Shown one piece after another: positions 8,544 to 17,277 of a stretch of 64,000 nt of DNA (position 1 is the first letter of the stretch; each line of letters opens with the position of its first letter). The stretch is from assembly GCF_000280905.1 (NCBI RefSeq), contig NZ_ALAP01000055.1, positions 24,238-88,237 on the forward strand. Reading direction: 5' to 3'. This DNA is from Streptomyces sp. AA1529. GTDB taxonomy: Bacteria > Actinomycetota > Actinomycetes > Streptomycetales > Streptomycetaceae. Made by a program: the position numbers and the translations under genes. The notes under the pieces are model-generated. The model saw only the letters and a list, made by a program, of their open reading frames with translations. It was not told the DNA's origin and ran no database searches.

Positions 8544-8753
8544 CAGCGGCCCCGGACCCGGCAGTGGCCGTGGTACGGGGACACCTGGCCCCGCGCGCCG
8601 GGGCACGAACCCCCGGCGCGGGGCGTGACGTGCGCCGGCACGAGGGCGCGGCAGGCGGGTCGGCACGGGCGGCAGCCCGAGGTAGGACGTGGCACCCGAG
8701 GACAGCGGAAGGATCTGTTCCGGGGGCGGATCGGGGTGAGAGATATCTCGACG

Positions 8754-8768
8754 TCAACAAACTCTTGA
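8754..8768. promoter_or_regulatory. TCAAC-type palindrome, malate synthase promoter
   Basis: TCAACAAACTCTTGA, matching the consensus of the other three sites in all but one arm position (C for G in the right arm). Its right arm begins the -35 hexamer TTGAAG. Confidence 0.7.
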
Positions 8769-8793
8769 AGTTCCACTATGAGGAAACTAATCT
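8765..8793 (+). promoter_or_regulatory. aceB promoter
   Basis: TTGAAG (8765-8770), 17-nt spacer, TAATCT (8788-8793): a good housekeeping-sigma promoter whose -35 lies within the palindrome, so repressor and polymerase would compete. Confidence 0.7.
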
Positions 8794-8938
8794 CCACTGA
8801 TCAGAAGCGTCTTCCTGTCCCGAAGGCGCCCATGCCCGCGTTCCGTGCGCCAGGCACGGAACGCGGCACCCCGTGCCGCCCCGCACCGGACCTCGCCCGG
8901 CGGCCTCTGCACACCGCTCGCTGAAGGAGTGACCCACC

Positions 8939-10567
8939 ATGTCCGCACCAGCGCCCTCCCCGCTGGAAATCGTCGGCGTCGAGCCAGGGCAGCGGCCCGA
9001 GAGGCAGGACGAGGTTCTGACCGGTGCCGCGCTCGACTTCGTCGCCGCGCTGCACCGCAGGTTCACCCCGCGCCGGGACGAACTGCTCGTCCGCCGCGCC
9101 GAGAAGCGCGCCGAGATCGCCCGCACCAGCACGCTGGACTTCCTCCCGGAGACCGCGTCGGTGCGGACCGGCGACTGGCGGGTGGCCGACTGCCCGCCCG
9201 CGCTGCTGGACCGCCGGGTGGAGATCACCGGTCCCACCGACCGCAAGATGACGATCAACGCCCTCAACTCCGGCGCGAAGGTGTGGCTCGCCGACTTCGA
9301 GGACGCCTCGGCGCCCACCTGGGAGAACGTGATCGGCGGCCAGCTCAATCTGAGCGACGCCTTCGAGCGGCGGATCGACTTCACCGACGAGCGCTCCGGC
9401 AAGAGCTACGCGCTGCGCCCCGCCGAGGAACTGGCCACCGTCGTGGTGCGGCCGCGTGGCTGGCACATGGAAGAGCGGCATCTGGAGTGCGACGGGCAGC
9501 CGGTGCCCGGCGCGCTGGTCGACTTCGGGCTCTACTTCTTCCACAACGCGCAGCGGCTCCTCGACCTGGGCAAGGGGCCGTACTTCTACCTGCCCAAGAC
9601 CGAGTCGCACCTCGAGGCGCGGCTGTGGAACGAGGTGTTCGGCTTCGCGCAGGAGTACTGCGGCATCCCGCACGGCACCGTCCGCGCCACCGTCCTGATC
9701 GAGACGATCACCGCGGCCTACGAGATGGAGGAGATCCTCTACGAGCTGCGCGAGCACGCCGCCGGGCTGAACGCGGGCCGCTGGGACTACCTCTTCTCCA
9801 TCGTCAAGAACTTCCGGGACGCGGGCTCGCGGTTCGTGCTGCCCGACCGCAACGCGGTGACGATGACGGCGCCGTTCATGCGGGCCTACACCGAACTCCT
9901 GGTGCGCACCTGCCACAAGCGCGGGGCCCACGCGATCGGCGGCATGGCGGCCTTCATCCCCTCCCGCAAGGACGCGGAGGTCAACGAGGTCGCCTTCGAG
10001 AAGGTCCGGGCCGACAAGGACCGGGAGGCGCGGGACGGCTTCGACGGTTCCTGGGTCGCGCATCCGGACCTGGTGCCGGTCGCCAAGGCGTCCTTCGACG
10101 CCGTCCTCGGCGACCGCCCCCACCAGAAGAACCGGCTGCGCGAGGACGTCGAGGTGAAGGCCGCCGACCTGATCGCCGTCGACTCGCTGGAGGCGCGCCC
10201 CACCTCCGAGGGCCTGCGCAGCGCAGTCCAGGTGGGCATCCGCTACATCGAGGCGTGGCTGCGCGGCCTGGGCGCGGTGGCCATCTTCAATCTGATGGAG
10301 GACGCGGCCACCGCGGAGATCTCCCGGTCCCAGATCTGGCAGTGGATCAACGCGGGCGTCGTCCTGGACGACGGCCGGCAGGTCACCGCGGAGCTGGCGC
10401 GGCGGGTCGCGGCCGACGAACTCGCCGCGATCCGCGCGGAGATCGGCGAGGAGCCGTTCGCGGCGGGCCGCTGGCAGGAGGCACACGACCTGCTGCTGCG
10501 GGTGGCCCTCGACGAGCAGTACGAGGACTTCCTGACCACTCCGGCCTACGCGGCCCTGCGCGGCTGA
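8939..10567 (+). CDS. aceB: Malate synthase A
   Basis: A 542-residue enzyme condensing glyoxylate with acetyl-CoA to malate and CoA. The family signature REHAAGLNAGRWDYLF is exact, and MEDAATAEISRSQIWQW carries the C-terminal active-site region including the catalytic Asp. Length is right for the A form. The ribosome site GAAGGAG precedes the ATG. No isocitrate lyase gene sits next to it. Together with the upstream palindrome shared with the uricase and allantoinase promoters, this argues that this copy disposes of glyoxylate coming from allantoin rather than serving only the glyoxylate shunt. Confidence 0.95.
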   Translation: MSAPAPSPLEIVGVEPGQRPERQDEVLTGAALDFVAALHRRFTPRRDELLVRRAEKRAEIARTSTLDFLPETASVRTGDWRVADCPPALLDRRVEITGPTDRKMTINALNSGAKVWLADFEDASAPTWENVIGGQLNLSDAFERRIDFTDERSGKSYALRPAEELATVVVRPRGWHMEERHLECDGQPVPGALVDFGLYFFHNAQRLLDLGKGPYFYLPKTESHLEARLWNEVFGFAQEYCGIPHGTVRATVLIETITAAYEMEEILYELREHAAGLNAGRWDYLFSIVKNFRDAGSRFVLPDRNAVTMTAPFMRAYTELLVRTCHKRGAHAIGGMAAFIPSRKDAEVNEVAFEKVRADKDREARDGFDGSWVAHPDLVPVAKASFDAVLGDRPHQKNRLREDVEVKAADLIAVDSLEARPTSEGLRSAVQVGIRYIEAWLRGLGAVAIFNLMEDAATAEISRSQIWQWINAGVVLDDGRQVTAELARRVAADELAAIRAEIGEEPFAAGRWQEAHDLLLRVALDEQYEDFLTTPAYAALRG

Positions 10568-10579
10568 GGCGACCGGACA

Positions 10580-10619
10580 CGGTGCGGGGTCCCGGGCTCC
10601 CGCCCGGGACCCCGCACCG
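10580..10619. terminator. Strong hairpin after aceB
   Basis: An 18-bp perfect stem (left arm 10580-10597, right arm 10602-10619) with a 4-nt TCCC loop, between convergent aceB and the GOLPH3-like gene. Likely works for both strands. Confidence 0.8.
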
Positions 10620-10654
10620 GAACCCGCCCGGCAGGGCGCCGGGGCCGGCGATCG

Positions 10655-11326
10655 TCACATCGTGGCGACCGTGGTGGCTGCCGTGGTCGCGGTCATGACG
10701 GCGACCAGGACCGCCTGCATCTCCTGGATGGCCTGGCGGATGTCCTCGGCCACCCACTGCCCCTCGGCGATGGCCTCCATCCGGGGAGCCACCTGCTTCC
10801 GGGCGACTCCCGGGAAGGCCACCGTGTGCAGGCCGGCGGCGTGCAGCAGGGCGATCAGCCCGGTCGTGCGCTCGTCCGGCTCCGCGCCGTAGCGCACGAC
10901 GTCCTCCAGCCGGTGCCGCAGCTCGCGTTCGGCCGTGCCGTCCACCTCGGGGTAGCGGCGGGTGGTGAAGATGCCGAGCGTGCGGTGCTTGTGCTCGGTG
11001 ACGACGCCGCGCGCGCAGAGGTTCTCGACGGCCGCCTCGAGCGCCTTGGGCTGGTCCTTGCCGAGCCAGTCGCCGACCTTGGCCTTGCTGTCGCGCTCGG
11101 ACCATTCGGCGATCTTCACCAGCCGGCCGTCCAGCAGCGCGTCGCCCGTCGGTGTCGGGTCGGTCACGGTGAGCCGCTCGTCGACGACGGCGACCCGGCC
11201 CGCCAGTGTCAGGTCCAGCAGGACGCCGCCGGCGACGGCCCAGCCTGCGGCGGATCGGTTCTTCGCAGCGCCGGAGTGGTCGTCCAGCGCGAGCAGTGCC
11301 ACTTCCTCACCCAGTGTGACCGCCAT
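10655..11326 (-). CDS. GOLPH3/Vps74 (GPP34) family protein
   Basis: A 223-residue cytosolic protein of the GPP34 fold: LGEEVALLALDDHSG at the N-terminus, then AVAGGVLLDLTLAGRVAV, ENLCARGVVTEHKHRTLGIFTTRRYPEVD and a long helical C-half. In eukaryotes the fold binds phosphoinositides on Golgi membranes; the many Streptomyces paralogues have no settled function. The C-terminal tail is Thr/Ala/Met-rich and hydrophobic, which could support membrane contact. The ATG at 11326 follows GAAGGGGGA. The long open frame reaching 12328 is antisense to the transporter gene and is ignored. Confidence 0.85.
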   Translation of the reverse strand: MAVTLGEEVALLALDDHSGAAKNRSAAGWAVAGGVLLDLTLAGRVAVVDERLTVTDPTPTGDALLDGRLVKIAEWSERDSKAKVGDWLGKDQPKALEAAVENLCARGVVTEHKHRTLGIFTTRRYPEVDGTAERELRHRLEDVVRYGAEPDERTTGLIALLHAAGLHTVAFPGVARKQVAPRMEAIAEGQWVAEDIRQAIQEMQAVLVAVMTATTAATTVATM

Positions 11327-11400
11327 GAGTCCCCCTTCGCGCATCCCCGTACTCATCCGGTTTCCGCTGCCCACCCTCGGGCGGCGCAAACCTCGGCCCG

Positions 11401-12927
11401 CTAGGTCAGCACCGCGCCCAGCGCGAGGAAGCCGGTGATCAGCAGGGCCAGCAGACCCAGCAGCGGGAGCGCGAAGCGCAGGTACCGGTCGTAGCCGACT
11501 CTGGCGAGGGAGATCCCGCCCATGATGACGGCCGAGGTGGGGACCCACAGGTTCATCCAGCCGCTGGCCGCCTGCCAGGCGGTGACGACGACCGCGCGGG
11601 AGACGCCGGCGAAGTCGGCGAGCGGCGCCAGGACCGGCATGGCCAGGGTGGCGTGGCCGGACGTGGAGGGGATCAGGAAGGCGAGGGGCAGATTGACGAC
11701 GTAGATCATGACGGTGAAGAGCGCCGAGGGGACCCCGGTGACCGCTCCCTCGACGGAGTGCAGCAGGGTATCGGTGATCTTGGCGTTGTTCATGATCGCC
11801 GTCACCCCGCGGGCCAGCACGATCACCAGGGCCGGCGGGACGAACTCGCCCACGCCGCGGACGAAGGTGCTGGTGAACCGCTGCTCCCCCATCCGCGTCA
11901 GCACCCCCACCAGGATCGCGGCGCAGAGGAACAGCGCGGCCAACCGCGGAAAGGACCAGCCCAGTTCCCAGCTGTAGGGAGCGGCCCGGGCGTCCCCGGT
12001 GAGCGCGCCGGACCAGGGGATCACCGAGAAGATCATGAAGGCGAAGACCAGCGCGACCGTCACCAGGACGAGGATGTGCAGCCCGGTGAGCGGCGGCGGT
12101 TCGGCCGCGTCGTCGCGCACCGCGGCCTGCTCCCGGTCGCCGGGCCGGTAGCCGGAGAGGGAGCGCTCGGGGCGGTCCCGTACCCGGCGCGCGTACCGGA
12201 CGACGTAGCCGGCCGTGACCGCGGTCAGCACCACCCACATCAGCGCGCGCAGCGCGATGCCGTCGCCGAGTGAGATGTCCGCGGCCGAGGAGGCCACTCC
12301 CGTGGCGAACGGGTTGACGGTCGAGCACAGCACCCCGATCCCGGCTCCCAGCACGATGGTGCCGATCGCCACCATCCGGTCGTAGCCCAGCGCGAGCATC
12401 AGCGGGACGACGAGTCCGTAGAACCCCAGCGTCTCCTCGGCGAACCCCTCCACGGTGCCCAGCAGCGAGAAGACCAGCAGCACGCCGACGATCAGCAGTA
12501 CGCCGCGGTCGCGCAGCCGGTGGGCGAGGCGGCCGATCCCGCGGTCCATGGCACCGGTCGCGAAGACGACGGCGATGAAGGCGCCGATGGTCAGGACGAA
12601 GAAGAACACCCCGGCGGCGCCGAAGAGTTCCCCGGTGAGGTCGGGACCGATCTTGCCGGTCCTGGTGTCCCGCACGCCATAGAGGCCGTTGACCGGAGAG
12701 AGGAAGAGGTCCGTGAACCGGTCCGCGAGGCCGAGTCCGGACGGCTCGCGGTGGTAGGTCCCCTGTACCGGCGCACCGTCGGCGTCGCGGTCGTAGCTGC
12801 CGGAGGGGACGAAGAACGCCACCACCCAGACCAGCAGGGTCACGAGTGCGAGCACCGTGAGCGCGCTCGGGAAGGTGAAACCGCGCTGCGGCTCGGCCTC
12901 CTCCTGCGGCTCGGCCTCCGTCCGCAT
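11401..12927 (-). CDS. YfcC-family C4-dicarboxylate/amino-acid-type membrane transporter
   Basis: A 508-residue integral membrane protein with about 12 hydrophobic segments. After a short acidic N-terminus it runs FTFPSALTVLALVTLLVWVVAFFVPSGSYDR, typical of YfcC/DcuC-like proteins, and keeps motifs such as MNNAKITDTLL and FLIPSTSGHATLAMPVLAPLAD seen across that superfamily. Substrate cannot be read from the sequence; candidates are dicarboxylates, arginine/ornithine or peptides. The ATG at 12927 follows GGAAGGGG. It is the first gene of a possible two-gene unit with the GOLPH3-like gene 74 bp downstream. Confidence 0.8.
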   Translation of the reverse strand: MRTEAEPQEEAEPQRGFTFPSALTVLALVTLLVWVVAFFVPSGSYDRDADGAPVQGTYHREPSGLGLADRFTDLFLSPVNGLYGVRDTRTGKIGPDLTGELFGAAGVFFFVLTIGAFIAVVFATGAMDRGIGRLAHRLRDRGVLLIVGVLLVFSLLGTVEGFAEETLGFYGLVVPLMLALGYDRMVAIGTIVLGAGIGVLCSTVNPFATGVASSAADISLGDGIALRALMWVVLTAVTAGYVVRYARRVRDRPERSLSGYRPGDREQAAVRDDAAEPPPLTGLHILVLVTVALVFAFMIFSVIPWSGALTGDARAAPYSWELGWSFPRLAALFLCAAILVGVLTRMGEQRFTSTFVRGVGEFVPPALVIVLARGVTAIMNNAKITDTLLHSVEGAVTGVPSALFTVMIYVVNLPLAFLIPSTSGHATLAMPVLAPLADFAGVSRAVVVTAWQAASGWMNLWVPTSAVIMGGISLARVGYDRYLRFALPLLGLLALLITGFLALGAVLT

Positions 12928-13196
12928 GCCGTGCGCCCCTTCCTGGGTCACCTGTCGAGCAAACCGCAGCATAACGGCCACAAGACGGAGAAGAGGGGCA
13001 GCACGGGCGGGGCAGCGCCGCCGGTGTGCCGGGAGCCCGCCCGGGCTCGGCACGCTCCCCGGGGACGGCGGCACCGCGCGGGCGCCGACGGCCTGCGCTC
13101 GGGGTATCCGCCCACGTCGGTGGAGCTTTCTACGAGCCGGGGCTTCGGGTGAACGCACTGTGGGCAGCCGCGGATCCGGCTCCGTACGGTGAGCCC

Positions 13197-13892
13197 ATGC
13201 ACTACGGCACGTCACGGGGGCAGGCAGGAAGTTCGTTCGACGGCGCGGCCGCGCGGCGGCTGCGCGAGGGGTTGGGGCTCTCCGCGGAGGATGTCGCGTA
13301 CGGGATGCGTGCCGCCTACGGCACCGAGGCCGACGCCCGCACGGTCGCGGCGTGGGAGGCCGGAGCGGCGGCACCCGACGAGGGCCGGCTGGCCGCGCTC
13401 GCGGGCGCGCTGTGGTGCTCGGCAGCCGATCTGATGGGCGACCCCGGCACGCTGCGCGAGTACCGGCTGGCGCGAGGTGTCTCGCTGACCGATGTCGCGC
13501 GGGAGATCGGCATGTCGCCGGAGGAGTACTCCGCCGTCGAGGAATCCGGCGGCTGGCCGGGGAACGCCCGGCAGGCCGACGCGCTGGGCGCGGTGCTGCG
13601 GCTGCCGGTACCCGCGCTGATCGAGTTCACCGGGCGCGACCGGGAGCTCGCCCGGCTGCTGCGGAAGGCCGCGGCGACCCGGTGGCAGGCGTACACGGGT
13701 CCGGTCTGCGCGGTGGTTCCGCTGCCGCGCGAGTACGTCGCGGACGGGCTGCGGGCGCTGCACGCGGCGTACCACTCCACGACGGCCGCCTCCCTGGGCT
13801 GGGGGCAGCCGGCCTCGGCCTCGTCCCGCGACGCGGGCCGGGCCTTCATGGACGGGATCCTCGCGCACTTCTGGCAGGCCGTGGAGGGCTGA
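13197..13892 (+). CDS. XRE-type helix-turn-helix regulator
   Basis: A 231-residue protein with two helix-turn-helix-like segments: LREGLGLSAEDVAYGMRAAYG...VAAWEAGAAAPDEGRLAALAG (residues about 15-65) and REYRLARGVSLTDVAREIGMSPEEYSAVEESG (about 80-115). The C-terminal half is helical and could be a dimer or ligand part. ATG at 13197 chosen; a GTG at 13149 (VNALWAAAD) is an alternative. It converges on the NCS2 permease gene across a very long hairpin. Target genes unknown. Confidence 0.75.
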   Translation: MHYGTSRGQAGSSFDGAAARRLREGLGLSAEDVAYGMRAAYGTEADARTVAAWEAGAAAPDEGRLAALAGALWCSAADLMGDPGTLREYRLARGVSLTDVAREIGMSPEEYSAVEESGGWPGNARQADALGAVLRLPVPALIEFTGRDRELARLLRKAAATRWQAYTGPVCAVVPLPREYVADGLRALHAAYHSTTAASLGWGQPASASSRDAGRAFMDGILAHFWQAVEG

Positions 13893-13926
13893 GGTCCGTG
13901 GTGCGGGGCCCGGCGGCCCGGTCGCG

Positions 13927-13988
13927 GCAGTGCGGCAGTGCGGCAGTGCGCCACCGTCCGTTGGCGCACTGCCGCACTGCCGCACTGC
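13927..13988. terminator. 27-bp perfect hairpin built of GCAGTGCG repeats
   Basis: Left arm 13927-13953 and right arm 13962-13988 are perfectly complementary over 27 bp with an 8-nt loop. Each arm is three copies of the octamer GCAGTGCG (or complement) plus CCA. It sits between convergent genes (XRE regulator and permease) and would terminate both transcripts. The repeat-in-palindrome structure is much longer than neighbouring terminators. Confidence 0.85.
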
Positions 13989-14052
13989 TGTGCCTCGGTG
14001 TCGCGGCGGTCCGCAGGTGTCCCCGTGTCCCGGTGCGTCCGCGCGCGGCGGG

Positions 14053-15540
14053 CTACGCGGGGGCGCCCTCCCGCGGGTGCGGGATGCCCTCGCCGGGCTC
14101 CATGGGGTGAGCCACCACCTCGTCGTCGCGGCGGGAGCGGCCGAGATGGTTGAAGACCAGGTTGAGGACGACGGCGGTGACACAGCCGGTCGAGATCCCG
14201 GAGTCGAGGATGATCTTCGCGCCCTCGGGGAACGCGTGGTAGAAGTCCGGCGCCGCGATCGGGATCAGGCCGACGGCCAGCGCCGTACCCACGATCAGCA
14301 CGTTGTTGTCCTTGCCGAGGTCCGCCTTGAGCAGGGTCTGGATGCCGCTGGCGGCGACGGAGCCGAACAGTACGACGCCCGCGCCGCCCAGCACCGGCTG
14401 CGGCACGGCCGCGACCAGACCGGCGGCGAGCGGGCAGAGCCCCATGACGATGAGGATGCCGCCTCCGGTGGCGACCACGAAGCGGCTGCGGATGCGGGTC
14501 ATCGCCACGAGGCCGATGTTCTGCGCGAAGGCGCTGCACAGGAAGCCGTTGAAGAAGGGGCTGACGAAGGAGCCGAGCGTGTCGGCGCGCAGCCCGGCGG
14601 CGATGGTCTGCTCCCCGGAGGGGCGGTCCACGACCTCGCCGAGGGCCAGCATGTCGGCGGTGGACTCGGTCATCGAGACCAGCATGACCACGCACATGGA
14701 GATGATCGCGGCGAGTGCGAACTGCGGGGCGCCGAAGTGGAACGGGGTGGGGAAGCCGACGAGGTCGGCCTGCTCGACCGCGGTGAAGTCCGTGATGCCG
14801 ACCGGTATCGCTATCAGGGTGCCGACGACGAGGCCGATCAGCACGGCTATCTGCTTGAGGAAGCCGGAGGTGAACCGGCGCAGCAGCAGCACGATCAGCA
14901 GGGTGGCGCCCGCCATGCCGATGTTGTCGAAGCCGCCGTAGTCGGGGGCGTTCGCGTTGCCGCCCTGTGCCCAGTTGAAGGCGACGGGCATCAGCGAGAC
15001 GCCGATGAGCGTGATGACGCTGCCGGTGACCACCGGCGGGAAGAAGCGGACGAGTTTGCTGAAGAACGGGGCGATGACGAAGCCGAGCGCGGCGGCGACC
15101 ATCGTCGCGCCGAAGATGACCGGCAGCGCGTCGGCGGGGCCTTCGGACTTGTTGATGGCCAGCATGGGCGCCACGGTGGCGAAGGTGACGCCGTTGACGA
15201 ACGGCAGCCGGGCGCCGACCTTCCAGAAGCCGAGGGTCTGCAGCAGGGTCGCGATGCCGGCCATGAAGAGGCTGGCCCCGGTGAGGAACGTCAGTTCGGA
15301 CGGCGAGAGGCCCACGGCCGCGCCGATGACGAGCGGCGGCGCCACCACTCCCGCGTACATGGCGGCCACATGCTGCAGGCCGGTGGTGAACAGCTTGAGC
15401 GGTGGCATGCCCTGGTCGACCGGATGCTTCTCCTGCGCCGCGGGCTGCTGCCGGCCGGGGTCGCGCGAGCCGCGGCCCGGTTCTTCCCCACTGCCGTCCG
15501 CCGTCTTGCCTTGCCTGGTGAACCTGGGCGTCTTGGCCAC
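14053..15540 (-). CDS. NCS2-family xanthine/uric acid permease
   Basis: A 495-residue nucleobase:cation symporter with 12-14 membrane segments after a 40-residue polar N-terminus. The family signature QNIGLVAMTRIRSRFV is present, as are FVNGVTFATVAPML and MTESTADMLALGE. The QNIG-T-R pattern is the one of the xanthine/urate branch rather than uracil permeases; precise substrate is inferred. GTG start at 15540. Position between a regulator and the guanine/8-oxoguanine deaminase fits purine uptake. A hairpin at 15684-15713 separates it from the deaminase, so it probably has its own promoter. Confidence 0.87.
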   Translation of the reverse strand: MAKTPRFTRQGKTADGSGEEPGRGSRDPGRQQPAAQEKHPVDQGMPPLKLFTTGLQHVAAMYAGVVAPPLVIGAAVGLSPSELTFLTGASLFMAGIATLLQTLGFWKVGARLPFVNGVTFATVAPMLAINKSEGPADALPVIFGATMVAAALGFVIAPFFSKLVRFFPPVVTGSVITLIGVSLMPVAFNWAQGGNANAPDYGGFDNIGMAGATLLIVLLLRRFTSGFLKQIAVLIGLVVGTLIAIPVGITDFTAVEQADLVGFPTPFHFGAPQFALAAIISMCVVMLVSMTESTADMLALGEVVDRPSGEQTIAAGLRADTLGSFVSPFFNGFLCSAFAQNIGLVAMTRIRSRFVVATGGGILIVMGLCPLAAGLVAAVPQPVLGGAGVVLFGSVAASGIQTLLKADLGKDNNVLIVGTALAVGLIPIAAPDFYHAFPEGAKIILDSGISTGCVTAVVLNLVFNHLGRSRRDDEVVAHPMEPGEGIPHPREGAPA

Positions 15541-15683
15541 GGGGTCCTCCTGTCGCTGTCTGCGCCGTATGGCACTCGTTTTCCGGAGGTGTTGCGCTGT
15601 GCAAGGTGGTGCTGTCGGTGCGATGTGCTACTGGTGCGCCCACTACTGTCCGGAACATGACAGGAGTCCGGATGGGGGGTCGA

Positions 15684-15713
15684 ACCGGCCGGGAGCCGTC
15701 CCTCCCGGCCGGT
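15684..15713 (-). terminator. Hairpin downstream of the deaminase gene
   Basis: A 12-bp perfect stem ACCGGCCGGGAG / CTCCCGGCCGGT with a 6-nt loop, 50 bp past the deaminase stop and 140 bp before the permease start on the same strand. Confidence 0.7.
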
Positions 15714-15761
15714 GTCTGTGGGGTGGTACCGGAGCGGTGCTCCGGGCTTGCGGCGGGAGCC

Positions 15762-17168
15762 TCAGCCCGCGTCGGCCGCGATCCGGGCGAGGCGGCGCGC
15801 CTCGTCCCGTGCGGTGCCGGCGATCTCCTCCTCGTCGGCCCGGACGAGGTGCCCGTCCTCGACCACCGGCCGGCCGTTGACCAGGGAGAGGGTGACCGGG
15901 GCCGCCGCGCCCAGGACGAGGGCGGCGACCGGATCGGCGATGGAGGAGTGCCCGATGCCGTCGAGCTTCCACAGCACCAGATCGGCCAGCTTCCCGGCCT
16001 CCAGCGAACCGGTCTCCTGAGCCCGGCCGAGCACCCGGGCGCCGCCGTGGGTGCCCAGCCGCAGGGCCGCGCGCACGGTCAGCGCATCCTGCCTGCGCGG
16101 GCCGAGCCGGTTGATCAGCAGCGCGTTGCGCAGCTCGGTGTGCAGCTCGCCCGACTCGTTGGAGGCCGTACCGTCCACGCCGAGTCCGACCGGGACGCCC
16201 GCGTCCAGCATGTCCGGGACCCGGGCGATCCCTGCGCCCAGCCGCGCGTTGGACGAGGGGCAGTGCGCCGCGCCCGTCCGGGTGCGGGCGAAGGCGGCGA
16301 TGTCCGCGTCGGTCATATGGACGCAGTGGGCCATCCACACGTCCTCGCCCAGCCAGCCGACCGACTCGAAGTAGTCGGTCGGGCCCATGCCGAACAGCTC
16401 GTGGCAGAACTTCTCCTCCTCCGCCGTCTCCGAGCCGTGGGTGTGCAGCCGCACGCCCTTGCGGCGGGCCAGCTCCGCACCCTGCCGCATCAGTTCGGTG
16501 GAGACGGAGAAGGGAGAGCAGGGGGCGACGGCGACGTGCCGCATCGAGCCGAAGGAGGCGTCGTGGTGTGCGTCGACGGCCTTCTCGGTCTCCGCGAGCG
16601 CGCCCTCCAGGGTCTCCACGGCGAAGTCCGGGGGCAGGCCGCCGTCCGACTCGCCGCGGTCCATCGAACCCCGCGCCGCGGTGAAGCGGACGCCGAGCTC
16701 ACCGGCCGCGCGGAGCTCGGCGCCCAGCAGGTCGCCCGCACCGCGCGGGAAGACGTAATGGTGGTCCATCGCGGTGGTGACGCCGCCGCGGGCCATCATG
16801 CCGAGGGATCCGCGGGCCGCCGCGTGCACCATCTCCTCGTCGATGCGCGCCCAGACGGGATAGAGGGTCACGAGCCAGTCGAAGAGGTTGCAGTCCTGGG
16901 CCAGACCGCGGGTGAGCCACTGGTAGAAGTGGTGGTGGGTGTTGATCAGGCCCGGCGTGAGGAGATGGCCCGTGCCGTCGATGCGGCGGGTGACGTCCGC
17001 CAGGCCCTCGGGCGCGTCGCCCGGACCGAGGGACTCGATCCGGTTGCCGTTGACGACGAGGTGGCCGCTCGCGTATTCGGTGTCCTCGGCGTCGACGGTC
17101 GCGATCGCGCACTTCTCGATGACGACGCGCCCGGTGGGTGGTGGCTGCTGTGGTCCGGTGTCGACCAT
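15762..17168 (-). CDS. 8-oxoguanine / guanine-type deaminase (amidohydrolase)
   Basis: A 468-residue metal-dependent deaminase. Metal and substrate motifs are in order: LINTHHHFYQW, PCSPFSVS, HTHGSE, HCVHM, and VDGTASNESGEL with the catalytic Asp. This branch (related to AtzB and 8-oxoguanine deaminases, and annotated so in many actinobacteria) hydrolyses the 2-amino group of 8-oxoguanine giving urate, or of guanine-like rings. Which one cannot be decided from sequence. Either product feeds the uricase operon lying immediately upstream on the same strand (109 bp, with a hairpin between). Confidence 0.87.
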   Translation of the reverse strand: MVDTGPQQPPPTGRVVIEKCAIATVDAEDTEYASGHLVVNGNRIESLGPGDAPEGLADVTRRIDGTGHLLTPGLINTHHHFYQWLTRGLAQDCNLFDWLVTLYPVWARIDEEMVHAAARGSLGMMARGGVTTAMDHHYVFPRGAGDLLGAELRAAGELGVRFTAARGSMDRGESDGGLPPDFAVETLEGALAETEKAVDAHHDASFGSMRHVAVAPCSPFSVSTELMRQGAELARRKGVRLHTHGSETAEEEKFCHELFGMGPTDYFESVGWLGEDVWMAHCVHMTDADIAAFARTRTGAAHCPSSNARLGAGIARVPDMLDAGVPVGLGVDGTASNESGELHTELRNALLINRLGPRRQDALTVRAALRLGTHGGARVLGRAQETGSLEAGKLADLVLWKLDGIGHSSIADPVAALVLGAAAPVTLSLVNGRPVVEDGHLVRADEEEIAGTARDEARRLARIAADAG

Positions 17169-17212
17169 GGGGGTTCCTCGCTTGGGATCGGTCCCTGTCC
17201 CGCCCCCGCCCG

Positions 17213-17242
17213 GCTCCTCGGGGGCTCGGCCCCCCGAGGAGC
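17213..17242 (-). terminator. Hairpin between uricase and deaminase genes
   Basis: A 12-bp stem GCTCCTCGGGGG / CCCCCGAGGAGC with 6-nt loop in the 109-bp gap. It could end the uraD-uraH-uricase transcript or attenuate read-through into the deaminase gene. Confidence 0.65.
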
Positions 17243-17277
17243 GGGTTCCGGGAAGGGGCGGGGCAGGGTGAGGAAGA

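Larger units (their letters stand above)
8544..8938. other. mocA-aceB intergenic region
   Basis: A 395-bp region. The first part has a GC-rich imperfect hairpin (about 8587-8621, CCCCGCGC... / ...GGCGCGGGG) that may terminate mocA. A GAGATATCTC palindrome lies at 8740-8749. The aceB promoter with its palindrome follows, leaving an untranslated leader of about 140 nt. Confidence 0.6.
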
